The notes under the pieces were generated by a model, which saw nothing but the letters and a program-made list of their open reading frames with translations, was not told where the DNA came from and did no database searches. The translations under genes and the position numbers were made by a program. DNA of 64,000 nucleotides from Blastocystis sp. Blastoise (Eukaryota; Sar; Bigyra; Opalinata; Blastocystidae), in the NCBI GenBank assembly GCA_039096225.1, contig JBBPEB010000013.1:1221001-1285000 (forward strand), in the 5' to 3' direction. How positions within the stretch are numbered: position 1 is the stretch's first letter; the number at the start of each line of letters is the position of its first letter. Below, one piece after another: positions 53,973 through 64,000 of this stretch.

Positions 53973-56485
53973 GTAACTATCTAAAAAATTGAAAAAACAA
54001 TGTAGTTATTTTATATTTAAAACAACAAAAGAAGCTTTGAATGTTGGGTATTTTCAATCTCAAATATCAATTGTCTCGAACAAGTGATAAAAAATTTCCA
54101 TGATTATTTGTGGAAAAAGAGATACTAATCTTTCTTCTTTTTTATTATTATTTGTTATATTTAAATTAGATGATATAATTAGAAATACTAATTTTTAGAA
54201 TTTAAGTTATTTGATATGGCAAATAAAAATATAAAAATAAAAAGGTATTCTATGTGTTAAAAATGATAAATTAGTATTTTGGTGGGTTTTTGATATTCAT
54301 GATTATTTTAGAATTTTACCTTAGATAATTAGAGCTGGAAAAAGACATGGCACATATGTTTTTCATTCATAATAATTATCCAACCATTTGCTTGGATTCC
54401 ATCTGTTAAATGCCCAATATGGTTTTTGAAAAGAGGATAATTCTAACAAGTAAGATGGTTCCATTTGTTTTAAAACAATAATTATTGGATAGATCTGATT
54501 ATCTACCAATAGAATAATGAATCTATGATTGTCCAATAATTTCTGTTTCATAAAACAAATGAATGGTTCAACCGATGACTTATTCAATTCCTGATTTAAC
54601 GAAGAAATTGAAGAAGCCAATTATAAATACTGTTCTTTTCAATTGTACTTTAAGAAAAACATAATACATTACTATTATCAAAGCAATTTTTGTTTTTTTT
54701 AATAATTTCAATCAGTTTTTTATAGAGTGGTTTGATCTATAAATCAGTATTCAGCACTATTGATATATATAATGTATATAAGTGATATATTGTTTATTAT
54801 TGATTATCTAACAAATAATTAATAATTCTATCCTTATAAACTCTAATCCTTTTTGCTCTTTATGTATTTAATACTCCAAAACTTGTGTATAATGTTAAAT
54901 ATTTGTGTTGTCTTATCATAAGGTATTTTCACCTATTCTTTATTTATAGGTTTCAACACGTTAATCACTAATATAAAAGAGTAACTAGGATCTATACGAA
55001 AGATTAATTGAAATATAATATAAGATAGAGAAATTATTGAGCTTAAAAATATTCTTAAGACTAAATAAATGAATTTAACATATATTTAGGATTCCATAAT
55101 TCAAATATTATTATGAAGAACATATATAAATAAAGATCCAAAGCACTAAAAGTAATTTGATAATTGTATTGTTCCCTATTTCTTGAAATTTCATATTCGT
55201 AAAGACAATCGTCTTTAGATAGTAAATCAATTAAAAATCTATTAAATAAATAGAATGGCTCATAATATATGAAGATAAGTCTTCAAGAAAACGTAAAAAA
55301 CGAATCATCTGCTCTACTCAGGATTGGTTTGCGTTTTGTTTCCTGTTTCCGGAGTCTATAATTAGTTTTTACATTATTTATGTAAACAGATGCTGATTTT
55401 TAGACATTGTAAACTATATTTCAGTATGATGTGATCAGTATATGGACCCAATTCAGTAGTCATTTCTAAGATCCTTTAAAATATATTGCAATGTAAGGTT
55501 TTCTATTGTCATAGTCATTCTTGGGGTACTACAGTATATCAAAGTTAAATTAATTAGACTTCCAAATAGTGATTCTTTGTTGTTTATATGAATAATGCAG
55601 AATGACTAGTATATATGGATTGTTCATTTTCCATATTTTTCAATTAGTTTATTTTAGATTTTATTTATTTGTAGTTGCTACATTTGATTGCTCTTTTTAT
55701 ATTTTATGGTTTTATAGTATCTCTTTTTATAAAAAATCATTCTATCGTTACTAAATGATGTAGCTAATAAAAATTAATATATAACCTACAACAAGGAAAG
55801 TGAAATATAAGAGTTATTTAGTCCTAATTAGTCAAAATTCAATTTAGAGATGTTTTTTTTTTGCAAGAATGAAACATAGTCTTAAAAATAATTGAATCAA
55901 GTTGAGAAATCAACACAGATGTCTTCATAATCATATTGATGTTATTTTAAAAAAGATTGACATTGAAAGATCTTAATATCTTTATTTATTTGATTCATGT
56001 ATATATCGGTTTCTCCTACTAAACTCTTCACTTAATCTCAATAATTAGAAAAAATAATTATGAAAAATAGTTGAAAACAGTTAATATATTTCTTAAATGA
56101 GAGTTATACACCTAAAGCATAGTATTTCCACATGAGTGAACATTGAATAAAGAGTAATTATTGTTCAAAACCTATTTAATGAATAAGTATGTTGGTATTT
56201 ATTTTTCTTTAATATAAAATATAGTTTTAAAATATATTTAGCTCTATAAATAAATAAAAACTGAATTTAAAATAACCTAATAATACACAATTATGAGATC
56301 TGGTTTTTAATATATTATCAATAAGATATATAGCACTACATAATACTAGAATGAATAATTCTAATAATCATTCTGACATTCGTGAAATAGCTGTTGAATA
56401 TAAATCATTTTTATACAGAACATATAAACCTCTAATCAGAATGTTCTTAAGGTCAGTTAACCCTTTTTTCAACAACTTATTTGGG
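53973..56485. other. long intergenic region upstream of PUF and U2
   Basis: No convincing gene. A minus-strand frame at 54363-54620 (ends WNPSKWLDNYYE) lacks an upstream ATG and is unproven. The segment just before 56486 should include the U2 promoter; I see no recognisable PSE-like element. Confidence 0.5.
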
Positions 56486-56522
56486 TCGTACCTTCTCAGC
56501 CTTATGGCTAAGATCAAGTGTA
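56486..56522 (+). pseudogene. U2 snRNA gene, 5' part (interrupted)
   Basis: CGTACCTTCTCAGCCTTATG followed by GCTAAGATCAAGTGTA matches the universally conserved U2 5' end (stem-loop I and the start of the branch-point-recognition region). The sequence then breaks at TA 56521-56522, where a transposon enters, and resumes at 58191. The exact 5' end is uncertain by a few bases. Confidence 0.9.
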
Positions 56523-58190
56523 CTGGGTTTTTCATAAACAATAATGAAAATTTTACAAATTTTCGTGATTTTTCACAAACATTCGTTTTTTTTCATTTAG
56601 ATTCGCGAAAATTTCATTTGATTTAATAAAAATTTTACTTTATTTCACTTTATTTTTATAAATATTCGTAATTTTTCACTTTGATTAATTTTTTTTCATT
56701 TAAATTTAATAATTTTTTCATTTAAATTAGTTATTTTTATTTTGACTTTTGACCCTTTTTTTTAACATTTTAACAACTAAACAACACTTTTATAAAAAAA
56801 AAACTTAAAAAATAACTTAAAGAATGATTTCATCATTCTGACATCTTCTTAAGAAGTCCATTGAGTGTTGTTCCCACTTTTGGACGTTCTCAATAGTCAG
56901 ACTAGACGGGAAACTGTCAGTTACCATGAGCTCAAGAATGAAATATCGATAATCGAGTAATGTCATTTCATGAGCTCTGGCTTCTGACAGAATGTTTTCC
57001 TTAGACCAGTCAAAAGAAGCAATATTGCTTCTAGCTTTTGTTTTAATTGAAGAAAAGGACTCTTCAATTGGGTTCAAAAAAGGGGACCAAGGCGGAAGAA
57101 AATGAAAAGCAATACCAGAAGCGCCTAAAAAATCAAGGATTTCCTTGGTTTTATGAATGGAACAATTATCCATTATAATGCAAAACGGCTTAGCAGTTGA
57201 AATTCCACGAAGTGTCTCGCATAAACCAGTAAGAAATTCAAGAAATTGCTCGGAACCAACAGAATTGCGGAAAAATTGATGATGAACGTTTCCCCGAAGA
57301 CCACTAATAGCAAGAACCAATGAAATGTTACAACCACGTTGACCATCAACAACCATAATTGCGGGAGAACCTATCTTGCTTCGGCCAAAAATTCTTTTTT
57401 CCCATAAATTAAAGCCAGATTCGTCAACGTAGACGAAGTTAAAACTGTCTCTATTGCTAGCCAACCAGTCAGCGTATTCATGACGTTTCTCGATTGTGGT
57501 TGGAGAATTTCGATCAGCAGGAGAAATTTGAACCTTTTTCGTCGAATAGAAAAGACCATTTATGGTTCTAAAAATAGTGGAAACCGAAGGAATTTCTTGA
57601 CCAGGAAAAACCGCGATTAATTTTCCTCTAATTTGACCTAAAGTAATACAGCAGTTTTCATCAATTGAATTTATAATTTGATCTTTCATTTCTTGACTAA
57701 CAACTTTTGCTTTTCGACCCGAAGGAACTTGACGGACAACTTTTCCATTTTTAACATAACTTGAAATGATTGATCGGGCAGTACTTTCATTAACCTTCAT
57801 AGTTTGACAAAAACTTGAGAAATCGGTGGCACCGCTTGTATAAAAGTCAATAATTCGCTTTCTCGTCTCATCAGTAATGATGGAATAATGGCCTCGCTGG
57901 TTTCGGCTTAAATTGTTTTCGCTCATAGTCTATATGTTTATAAAAGTTAAAAAAAAGGGTCAAAAGTCAAAAATACTTACGTTAATTTAAATGAAAAAAT
58001 TATTAAATTTAAATGAAAAAAAATTAATCAAAGTGAAAAATTACGAATATTTATAAAAATAAAGTGAAATAAAGTAAAATTTTTATTAAATCAAATGAAA
58101 TTTTCGCGAATCTAAATGAAAAAAAAACGAATGTTTGTGAAAAATCACGAAAATTTGTAAAATTTTCATTATTGTTTATGAAAAACCCAG
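56523..58190. mobile_element. mariner-like transposon, 1668 bp, inserted in the U2 gene
   Basis: Starts CTGGGTTTTTCATAAACAAT and ends with its reverse complement (ATTGTTTATGAAAAACCCAG), flanked by a duplicated TA. The inverted repeats run about 205 bases (56523-56727 and 57987-58190) and are almost identical. One transposase on the minus strand is intact. Long identical ends and an open frame indicate recent insertion. Confidence 0.95.
56817..57926 (-). CDS. DDE transposase of the IS630/Tc1/mariner superfamily
   Basis: 369 residues from MSENNLSRNQRGHYSIITDE. N-terminal helix-turn-helix (TDFSSFCQTMKVNESTARSI) with the basic segment PSGRKAKVV. Catalytic acidic residues at YVDESGFNLW, CIIMDNCSIHKT and PPWSPFLNPIEESFS. 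It is clearly different from the transposase at 29361, so two families are active here. No internal stop. Confidence 0.93.
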   Translation of the reverse strand: MSENNLSRNQRGHYSIITDETRKRIIDFYTSGATDFSSFCQTMKVNESTARSIISSYVKNGKVVRQVPSGRKAKVVSQEMKDQIINSIDENCCITLGQIRGKLIAVFPGQEIPSVSTIFRTINGLFYSTKKVQISPADRNSPTTIEKRHEYADWLASNRDSFNFVYVDESGFNLWEKRIFGRSKIGSPAIMVVDGQRGCNISLVLAISGLRGNVHHQFFRNSVGSEQFLEFLTGLCETLRGISTAKPFCIIMDNCSIHKTKEILDFLGASGIAFHFLPPWSPFLNPIEESFSSIKTKARSNIASFDWSKENILSEARAHEMTLLDYRYFILELMVTDSFPSSLTIENVQKWEQHSMDFLRRCQNDEIIL

Positions 58191-58192
58191 TA

Positions 58193-58350
58193 GTATCTGT
58201 TCTTTTCAGTGTGAAAACTGAAAATCAACCCATTGGGTTGATAATTTTCACCTCATATTTTGCCTTGGGCGGACTATGATGTAGCTTGCTATATCTTGTC
58301 AGCTGGGTGTCTTTGTCATTGCACTTTCGACTCATGACGCCCACCGCCTT
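58193..58350 (+). pseudogene. U2 snRNA gene, 3' part (interrupted)
   Basis: With the duplicated TA at 58191-58192 the sequence continues GTATCTGTTCTTTTCAGTG, the U2 segment after GUGUA. Next come a hairpin ATCAACCC/GGGTTGAT, an Sm-like AATTTT (58244-58249), a hairpin GATGTAGC/GCTATATC, and a terminal stem TGGGTGTC/GACGCCCA whose loop contains CATTGCAC, like U2 stem-loop IV. Removing the transposon leaves about 190 bases, the normal U2 length. Confidence 0.9.
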
Positions 58351-59479
58351 GAACATATTAATTTAATTTATTTATTTTTTTTATATATATATATATTTTA
58401 AATCATTTTTAATTGAAGTTTTTACTCTATGTTATTCATTTGGAAGTGAAAATGAATCACTTTAATTTTTTTTTTGCATTAAAAATCGTTTCAGTGTTGT
58501 TCAATAAAAAGATTTGATAATTTGATTAAATCATTGTTATTTATTATATAATTTTTCATTATATTTAGGGATACTAGCTTGTGAGCATTAACATACTCAA
58601 TTTTTATTATAAAACCCTGTAGAAATGATTGATCAAATGATTAAACTGTTATTATTTTTATATTCTAACTTTATAATTTGGATTTAAATAGGTTAGTCAA
58701 AAGATAAATCATATTCATAAATAGTTAATATTTCTTTTACATTCATAATCATAACTTTGTCTTGTTTCTGTTGCTTAATAAATGGATTTTTATATTGTTT
58801 ATGAATTCAATAGGCTTATAGAGTATTACTGCATGTCTTATGTAATATATGGTACTTTATCAGTTAATAATGAAGTTAGGAATAAGTTATATTCATATGA
58901 AAGAGACAGTTATTATGGATTTTATATCTATTTCAATTTAATTTCATATATACTATTGCTCTCTTCTGTGAACTTTTTTTTAGAATATGGAAAATTATTA
59001 TAAATACATATAAAATATATATCTTCTATAATTATATATTCTTTTTTTCGCTTGCCATCTTTGAATAGTATATCTATTTAGTATTATTTCTTAAATAATA
59101 TATGCATATAATATAATAAAATAATTGTCGAATTATATTTGTAACAAAACAATAATATTTATGGATATATATATTAATAATAGTCACTATAACAAGAGAA
59201 AAAGTTCATAATATAAAAAAAAAGAAAAAATTATTATTAAATATCAAAATGAAAAATTGGAAAAGGGAATCATAATTAAATATAAAATATTAAAAAAAAA
59301 ATTATACATAAAAACAAAGAAATAAATGTGAAAAAGTATTATTCAAAGAATTATCATCAGATAAACTAGTTTAAGATCACTTCTGTGAATATATATATAT
59401 ATTCTCAATCATATAAAAAAAGATGGGAATTGAGATAATTTTGTTGTGAAACTCAAGAAGAAAATATCATATAAAAAGA
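58351..59479. other. intergenic AT-rich spacer
   Basis: Between U2 and the RCHY1-like gene. A 73-residue plus-strand frame at 58782-59003 has an ATG but only AT-biased residues; I do not support it as a gene. Confidence 0.5.
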
Positions 59480-60515
59480 CTAATTATTATCTTGGTGAAT
59501 TGATATAGTTACGTTTAAAATCATAATTTTCGCATTACTATAGTCTTCTTCTTTACTTGTATCATCATCTTCTTCACTTGTATTATCATCATCTTCTTCT
59601 AATAAATTTTCTTCTTCACTTGTATTATCATCATCATCTTCTTCACTTGTATAATTTTCTTCTTTTAGCAAATTTTCTTCTTTACTTGTATCATCATCAT
59701 CTTCTTTTAGCAAATTTTCTTCTTTACTTGTATTATTATCATCATCTTCTTCACTTGTATTATCATCATCTTCTAATAAATTTTCTTCTTTACTTGTATT
59801 ATTATCATCATCTTCTTCACTTGTATTATCATCATCTTCTAATAAATTATCTTCACTTGTATTATCATCATCATCACTGAATAAATAGTTTAATTGTCGA
59901 CTAAGTACTAATAAACGATTAAGCAGGTTACGTCTATAAAAACTCACCATATCCAAATAATCAAACAAAAAATCTTTTTTAATTCTTTCAGCGGGCTCAA
60001 AAAAACCACCAATTCTTTTTGTATTAAAACTACCACATTCACGATTTGAACACTATACATAAATAATGTAGATGACAATATATAATCATATATCTAATAT
60101 TATAATATATTTAATATAAAAAATATTTAATATTATAATATATATTCATTTTTAAGATAAATTCAATATAATATCAAAAGTTAATATTCTATATATTATA
60201 TATAGAATACCTTATAAATGTTGAAATGAAAAGGAACATAATCAGTTTCATCACAATCGTTACAACGGATTTCTGTTTTCCATTTTTGTAATTCACTACA
60301 CATAGGATTTTCAAGAATTGTATCAATTTTATTATAGAGTATTTTGGGACATAACATATATTTTTTACATATAGGACATTTTCCATCACTCTTCTATATA
60401 TATAATAATATTATGATTATATATATAATTATATATGTAATTATATTATGATTATATATAATTATATTATGATTATATATAATTATATTATGATAATATA
60501 TATAATTATATTATG

Positions 60516-60555
<40 letters not shown>

Positions 60556-62007
60556 AAAATAAAATGATCAAGGCATTCATCATGAAAACGATGACCACAA
60601 TTCATTGTAACACAAGAATTCATTGAGTAAAGCATTTCTTGTTGACAAATAGGACAATTCGCATGAGCTGCATTCTCAAGGCATTCATGTATTTCCTAAA
60701 TAGAATATAATATAAATGAAATATAAATTAAATATTATTGTATATAAAATTATTAATAACTTTAAAAAAACTTTTTTTGTATATATATATTTATTGGTAT
60801 AGTATTAAATAAATCACAATAATTATATATATTTATATATACTTCATATTCAATTGGTTGGCAGCTATCACACTTCATACAATGATAATGATCAATATTT
60901 AAACCTTCTCCAACTCTACACATTTTACAATGAGGACAATGCTATATATAATAAGAATACTAGAGTCTATAGTATATATATAGAAAATAAATAATTTAGT
61001 TATGATGAAAGAAAAGAATGAATATCTCTTTATATAATAATAATAATAATATACATATATAGATTTATTATTCACCCAAAAATGACATATATCACAATAA
61101 TAATCCCCCAATTTCTCTCCACATTTCTCACAATACTGAGAAGGTTCCTATATGTATATTATATATATATAATAAATAGAATAAATAATATATATAGAAA
61201 AACATAATATAATGAGTAAAGACTATTTACAGTAATATATAATAATATATATATACTTGAACATGAAGACAGTACATGCATGCCATATATTTAACATTAT
61301 ATATATCAAATATATGATCTTTAGCTATATCATGACATTCTGCACATGCAAACCATTCTTTACATTCAGAACAAAAGATAGAACAGCCTCTAGAACCATG
61401 TTTACAACCCAATCTATGTTCCTCTTTATCCTATAATACATAAAATAACATTAATTAATGAATCTATTTATAATTATATTTATATCTATAATCATAGAAT
61501 AATAAACTTACATTATATCGAACCATATCTTCAGTGAATTCCAGATACTCATCTGTAGAAGAGTCACTTAAATACTCATCATCATTATCTTCATCATTAT
61601 CTTCATCATCATATTCATATTCATCTTCATCATCATATTCATCACCTTCAGGAAATATTTCTTCATTTAATTCAGATTGATAAAAGAGTAAGTGCTAAAC
61701 AAAATTATTAATAAAAAAAAAATTAGATAAACAAAAAAATACTTGAATAATGGATATTTTTTCTGAATCTTCAATATCTGAAGAAGACATGATCAATTTG
61801 ATATGCTTCTTCATACAAGACTAAATAAATATATTTTTTTTAATATTTACATAAATAGTATACTGATAGAGATTCAAGTTTCTCGTCATCGCCTAATGTG
61901 TCGTCATTTTCAATTGACTTTAATTCAAGGATCGCATAAAGCTAAAACAATAATATATTGAATTATATGAATCATACATATTCTTCATGTTCGTTAATAT
62001 AACACAT
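59480..62007 (-). CDS. CHY/RING zinc-finger E3 ubiquitin ligase (RCHY1/Pirh2 type), ten exons
   Basis: Exons (minus) 61978-62007, 61864-61941, 61743-61820, 61512-61694, 61257-61430, 61055-61147, 60843-60941, 60555-60695, 60211-60393 and 59480-60052, all in phase 0, give 543 residues. An acidic N-terminus (YDDEDEYEYDDEDNDEDN) precedes the CHY finger (GCKHGSRGCSIFCSECKEWF, CAECHD, MACMYC), the CTCHY finger (CEKCGEKLGDYYCDICHFW; HCPHCKMCRVGEGLNIDHYH) and a RING (CPICQQEMLYS, MNCGHRFHDECL, CPICKKYM). A zinc ribbon follows (EIRCNDCDETDYVPFHFN, CSNRECGSFNTKR). The order is that of RCHY1/RZFP34 ligases, which transfer ubiquitin to substrates. The last exon adds an unusual acidic tail of about 110 residues made of DDDNTSEE and NTSKEENLL repeats. 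Confidence 0.93.
59545..59875 (-). repeat. coding minisatellite of the acidic tail
   Basis: Imperfect tandem repeats (plus-strand units such as TCTTCTTTACTTGTATCATC) encoding the DDDNTSEE/EENLLE tail of the RCHY1-like protein. Copies vary in length by multiples of three, so the frame is kept. Confidence 0.9.
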
Positions 62008-63109
62008 TGTACTATAATTCCTTTTATGATAATAAAATAAATATGTTTCTTTTTTAATTTCTTTTTATTATTATCTAGTATTTGAAGTTATGTTAATATG
62101 CTAGATATTTACTAGTTTCTAGACGTATAATAGCCAATCTATTATAATACACAAACTGGATTCTTTAAATATAGTAATTAAGCTCATTTACACATGAAGA
62201 TCAATTTCCAAAAGATAGTAAACTTAAATAACCCAGTAAATTTTTCTTACCTTTATCTCATAATATCAATTACAAATATTTCGTAAACCTATCTTAATCT
62301 TGATTTATTAGACAATTTTCATCTAAAGAAAGTATATAATGACAAATCATTGACAAATTAGCTAATTTCAGTTGAACTATATCTTATTTGTTTCGCTACA
62401 TTCTTCATTATTCTTCTTAGCATCATTCTATAATTACATATATCATATAAATCCTATAATGATATATTTGAAACATCAATCATTCAATCATCTCATTATT
62501 AGTCGAGAATATATAGGATAATCTTGGTATACACATCATTTTGTGATGATTCATATGAAATAAGGTCACGAATAAACTATTTATCAATTACACATGGTAT
62601 ATGATGTGTTTTAATTCTGAAGAGAATATGACAGTTTACGATTATTCATGATCAGAAATATACTACAGAATATTATTATTTGAAATGATCTTTAATGAAA
62701 ACATAGGGTTTCCTTTTAATTCATAATCACTTCTAAGCTGATTGATTTCTTATACTTCTCTTATTTTGAAGAAGAGGGAGACGAAATAAATAGGAAAATA
62801 AATTGAATAACAACCAAATCCAACTAAAAAAGTCAAGGCATCATTCTTTCTGTGTTTTAATTATGTCTTTGTATTCTTCAGCATCTTCTAATAAATAAAT
62901 CCACGGAATGTTCATTAAAAAGATCAACTACATAAGAACATCTATTTTAATTCTTTTTATACGTTTTAAATGAAAATCACGTTACTAAATAGATTATGAA
63001 TCCTATTAAAGTTAAGAACTATTTACAACATGAATTCTAAAAAATTATCTTAAATACACATCTATAACATAATATAAGAGGGTATATATAATCTTATTGA
63101 GTTCGATGT
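62008..63109. other. intergenic region
   Basis: Upstream of the RCHY1-like gene and before the hAT-like element. No supported gene or RNA. Confidence 0.5.
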
Positions 63110-63441
63110 CAGGGTGTGCCAAAACTGCGCTTTTAGCGCAAAGTGCGCTTATTGATGCTTTTTTTGCGCTTAAACGATTATTTTACATTTTCTCTCTGAT
63201 TATTTATTTTTTTCACTTGAAAATAGTTCGGTTTTGTGTAGCACGTCAAGATAAGCTCAAAAACAATGTCTTTGAAAAAATACCGACGGTTTTTAAGAAA
63301 ATTATACTTGTTTTTTTATTTTTTTAGTGATTTTTTAATTATTTTTTGACTGATTCTTCAGTGTTTTTTTGTAAAAACTGGCTCTTTTTGCGCTTTTTTT
63401 CCCCATTTCCCGCTGAAAGAGGTCATGCCTGATGACCCCTG
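63110..63441. mobile_element. hAT-like non-autonomous element, 332 bp
   Basis: Begins CAGGGTGTGCC and ends with the reverse complement of CAGGGGTCATC, the CAGGG ends typical of hAT elements. Flanked by a perfect 8-bp duplication TTCGATGT (63102-63109 and 63442-63449), the hAT target length. Much GC-richer than the surroundings and with recurrent TGCGCTT motifs. No transposase inside, so it depends on another copy. Confidence 0.85.
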
Positions 63442-63826
63442 TTCGATGTCATTCTGGTTTTTATTTCTTCATTTGAAAATCATTCGTTTAAATGAACCAA
63501 TAATAATTATATATTTTTTTATTCATGGAAAATATCCAAACTAGCCCAATATCATAACAATAATCTTGAGAAATCGAAAAAACCCCGAGAAATGACTTTT
63601 TAAAAAAGAATCATGAAAACATCAAAAAAATAAACTCAATTCAATAGGAAAATCATGATTATTCACAATTGGGGAAAAAAGAAACGAAACATAAAGAAAA
63701 TAATGAAGTCATTACTCTAATAATGTATTTTTCACATTATTAAGCTACAGAAGTTTAAATCTATTAAATTATCGATATATATTCGATATATAGTCTAATC
63801 ATCTACATAACATATATATAAATAAC
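63442..63826. other. intergenic spacer
   Basis: Between the hAT-like element and the partial gene at the right edge; presumably contains the promoter of that gene. Nothing specific seen. Confidence 0.4.
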
Positions 63827-64000
63827 ATGAGAAGTTTCACAGATGATCTATCTAAGGTTGAAAAACCTGAACATTTAAATATTATGATGAATTTCAGAAC
63901 CAGGAGATGTGAAGAACAAGATAAACCATGTGGATGTCCTGATGGTTCAAAGGAAGGCAATAAATCTTTCGTATCACACTTTTTATTTTTTGTATATATT
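63827..64000 (+). CDS. start of a gene running off the window, possible CCCH-type zinc finger
   Basis: ATG at 63827 (MRSFTDDLSKVEKPEHLNI), then NFRTRRCEEQDKPCGCPDGS and a frame open to the window edge. Cys spacing and the FRTRRC opening resemble CCCH fingers, but too little is visible. A GTATAT near 63992 could be the first donor site. Confidence 0.4.
   Translation, partial: MRSFTDDLSKVEKPEHLNIMMNFRTRRCEEQDKPCGCPDGSKEGNKSFVSHFLFFVYI

Noticed and set aside
54363-54620. Minus-strand frame ending WNPSKWLDNYYE
   Set aside because: No ATG at its start and no supportable upstream exon; residue content is less biased than usual, so it is left as unproven.
56351-56626. 91-residue frame overlapping the U2 5' part and the transposon end
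   Set aside because: Crosses a transposon boundary and a U2 sequence, so it cannot be an old gene; no homology seen.
58782-59003. 73-residue plus-strand frame
   Set aside because: AT-biased residue content, no homology and no splice context; probably chance.

Overview
This is a stretch of nuclear genome from a very AT-rich, intron-dense unicellular eukaryote. Genes are broken by many short GT-AG introns (about 40-150 bases) that typically begin GTATAT or GTATGT and often consist largely of TA, ATT or ATAAT repeats. The well-supported genes end in TAA or TAG; I saw no TGA terminator. BTB-like plus TLDc proteins, long divergent leucine-rich-like proteins and an Asn-rich protein suggest a protist of amoebozoan type or another AT-rich lineage, but no gene here settles the taxonomy.

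Layout. (1) 1-15.9 kb is a family locus. It holds three related multi-exon genes with a BTB/T1-like N-terminus and a long leucine-rich-like body (a probably broken copy on the minus strand at 1-1997, 2341-6252 on plus, 9680-13968 on minus) and two BTB-like/TLDc paralogs (7869-9332 and 14196-15867). (2) 17878-18202 is a three-exon, 78-residue NEDD8-like ubiquitin-family gene that only appears after splicing. (3) 18.9-22.9 kb has no protein gene. It looks like a spliced non-coding host gene carrying a cluster of box C/D snoRNAs, several with guides complementary to conserved rRNA, plus other structured RNA segments and an exact 116-bp duplication. (4) 23.2-28.4 kb, minus strand: an RBM34/Nop12-like protein, a 130-residue unknown, and an ankyrin-repeat protein. 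(5) 29.2-31.2 kb: a complete Tc1-type transposon next to a two-unit polyubiquitin gene. (6) 31.7-37.7 kb: a 9-exon, 1675-residue Ser/Asn-rich protein. (7) 38.2-45.3 kb: a KDEL-receptor-like gene, a 120-residue unknown, the exon-junction-complex protein Y14/RBM8A, tRNA-Leu(AAG), and the ER glucosyltransferase ALG8 in 12 exons. (8) 48.1-54 kb, minus strand: a Pumilio (PUF) protein. (9) 56.5-58.35 kb: a U2 snRNA gene split by a 1668-bp mariner-like transposon. (10) 59.5-62 kb, minus strand: a CHY/RING (RCHY1/Pirh2-type) E3 ligase with an acidic repeat tail. (11) 63.1-63.44 kb: a hAT-like non-autonomous element with a perfect 8-bp target duplication, then the start of a gene leaving the window.

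Functionally the interpretable genes are housekeeping: rRNA modification and ribosome biogenesis (snoRNAs, RBM34), splicing and mRNA fate (U2, Y14, PUF), ubiquitin-family signalling (polyubiquitin, NEDD8-like protein, RCHY1-like ligase) and ER function (ALG8, KDEL receptor). The two highlights are the U2 gene interrupted inside its branch-point-recognition sequence and the snoRNA cluster. All family calls come from reading motifs by eye; rRNA and snRNA comparisons are to conserved sequences known from other eukaryotes, not to this organism's own RNAs.
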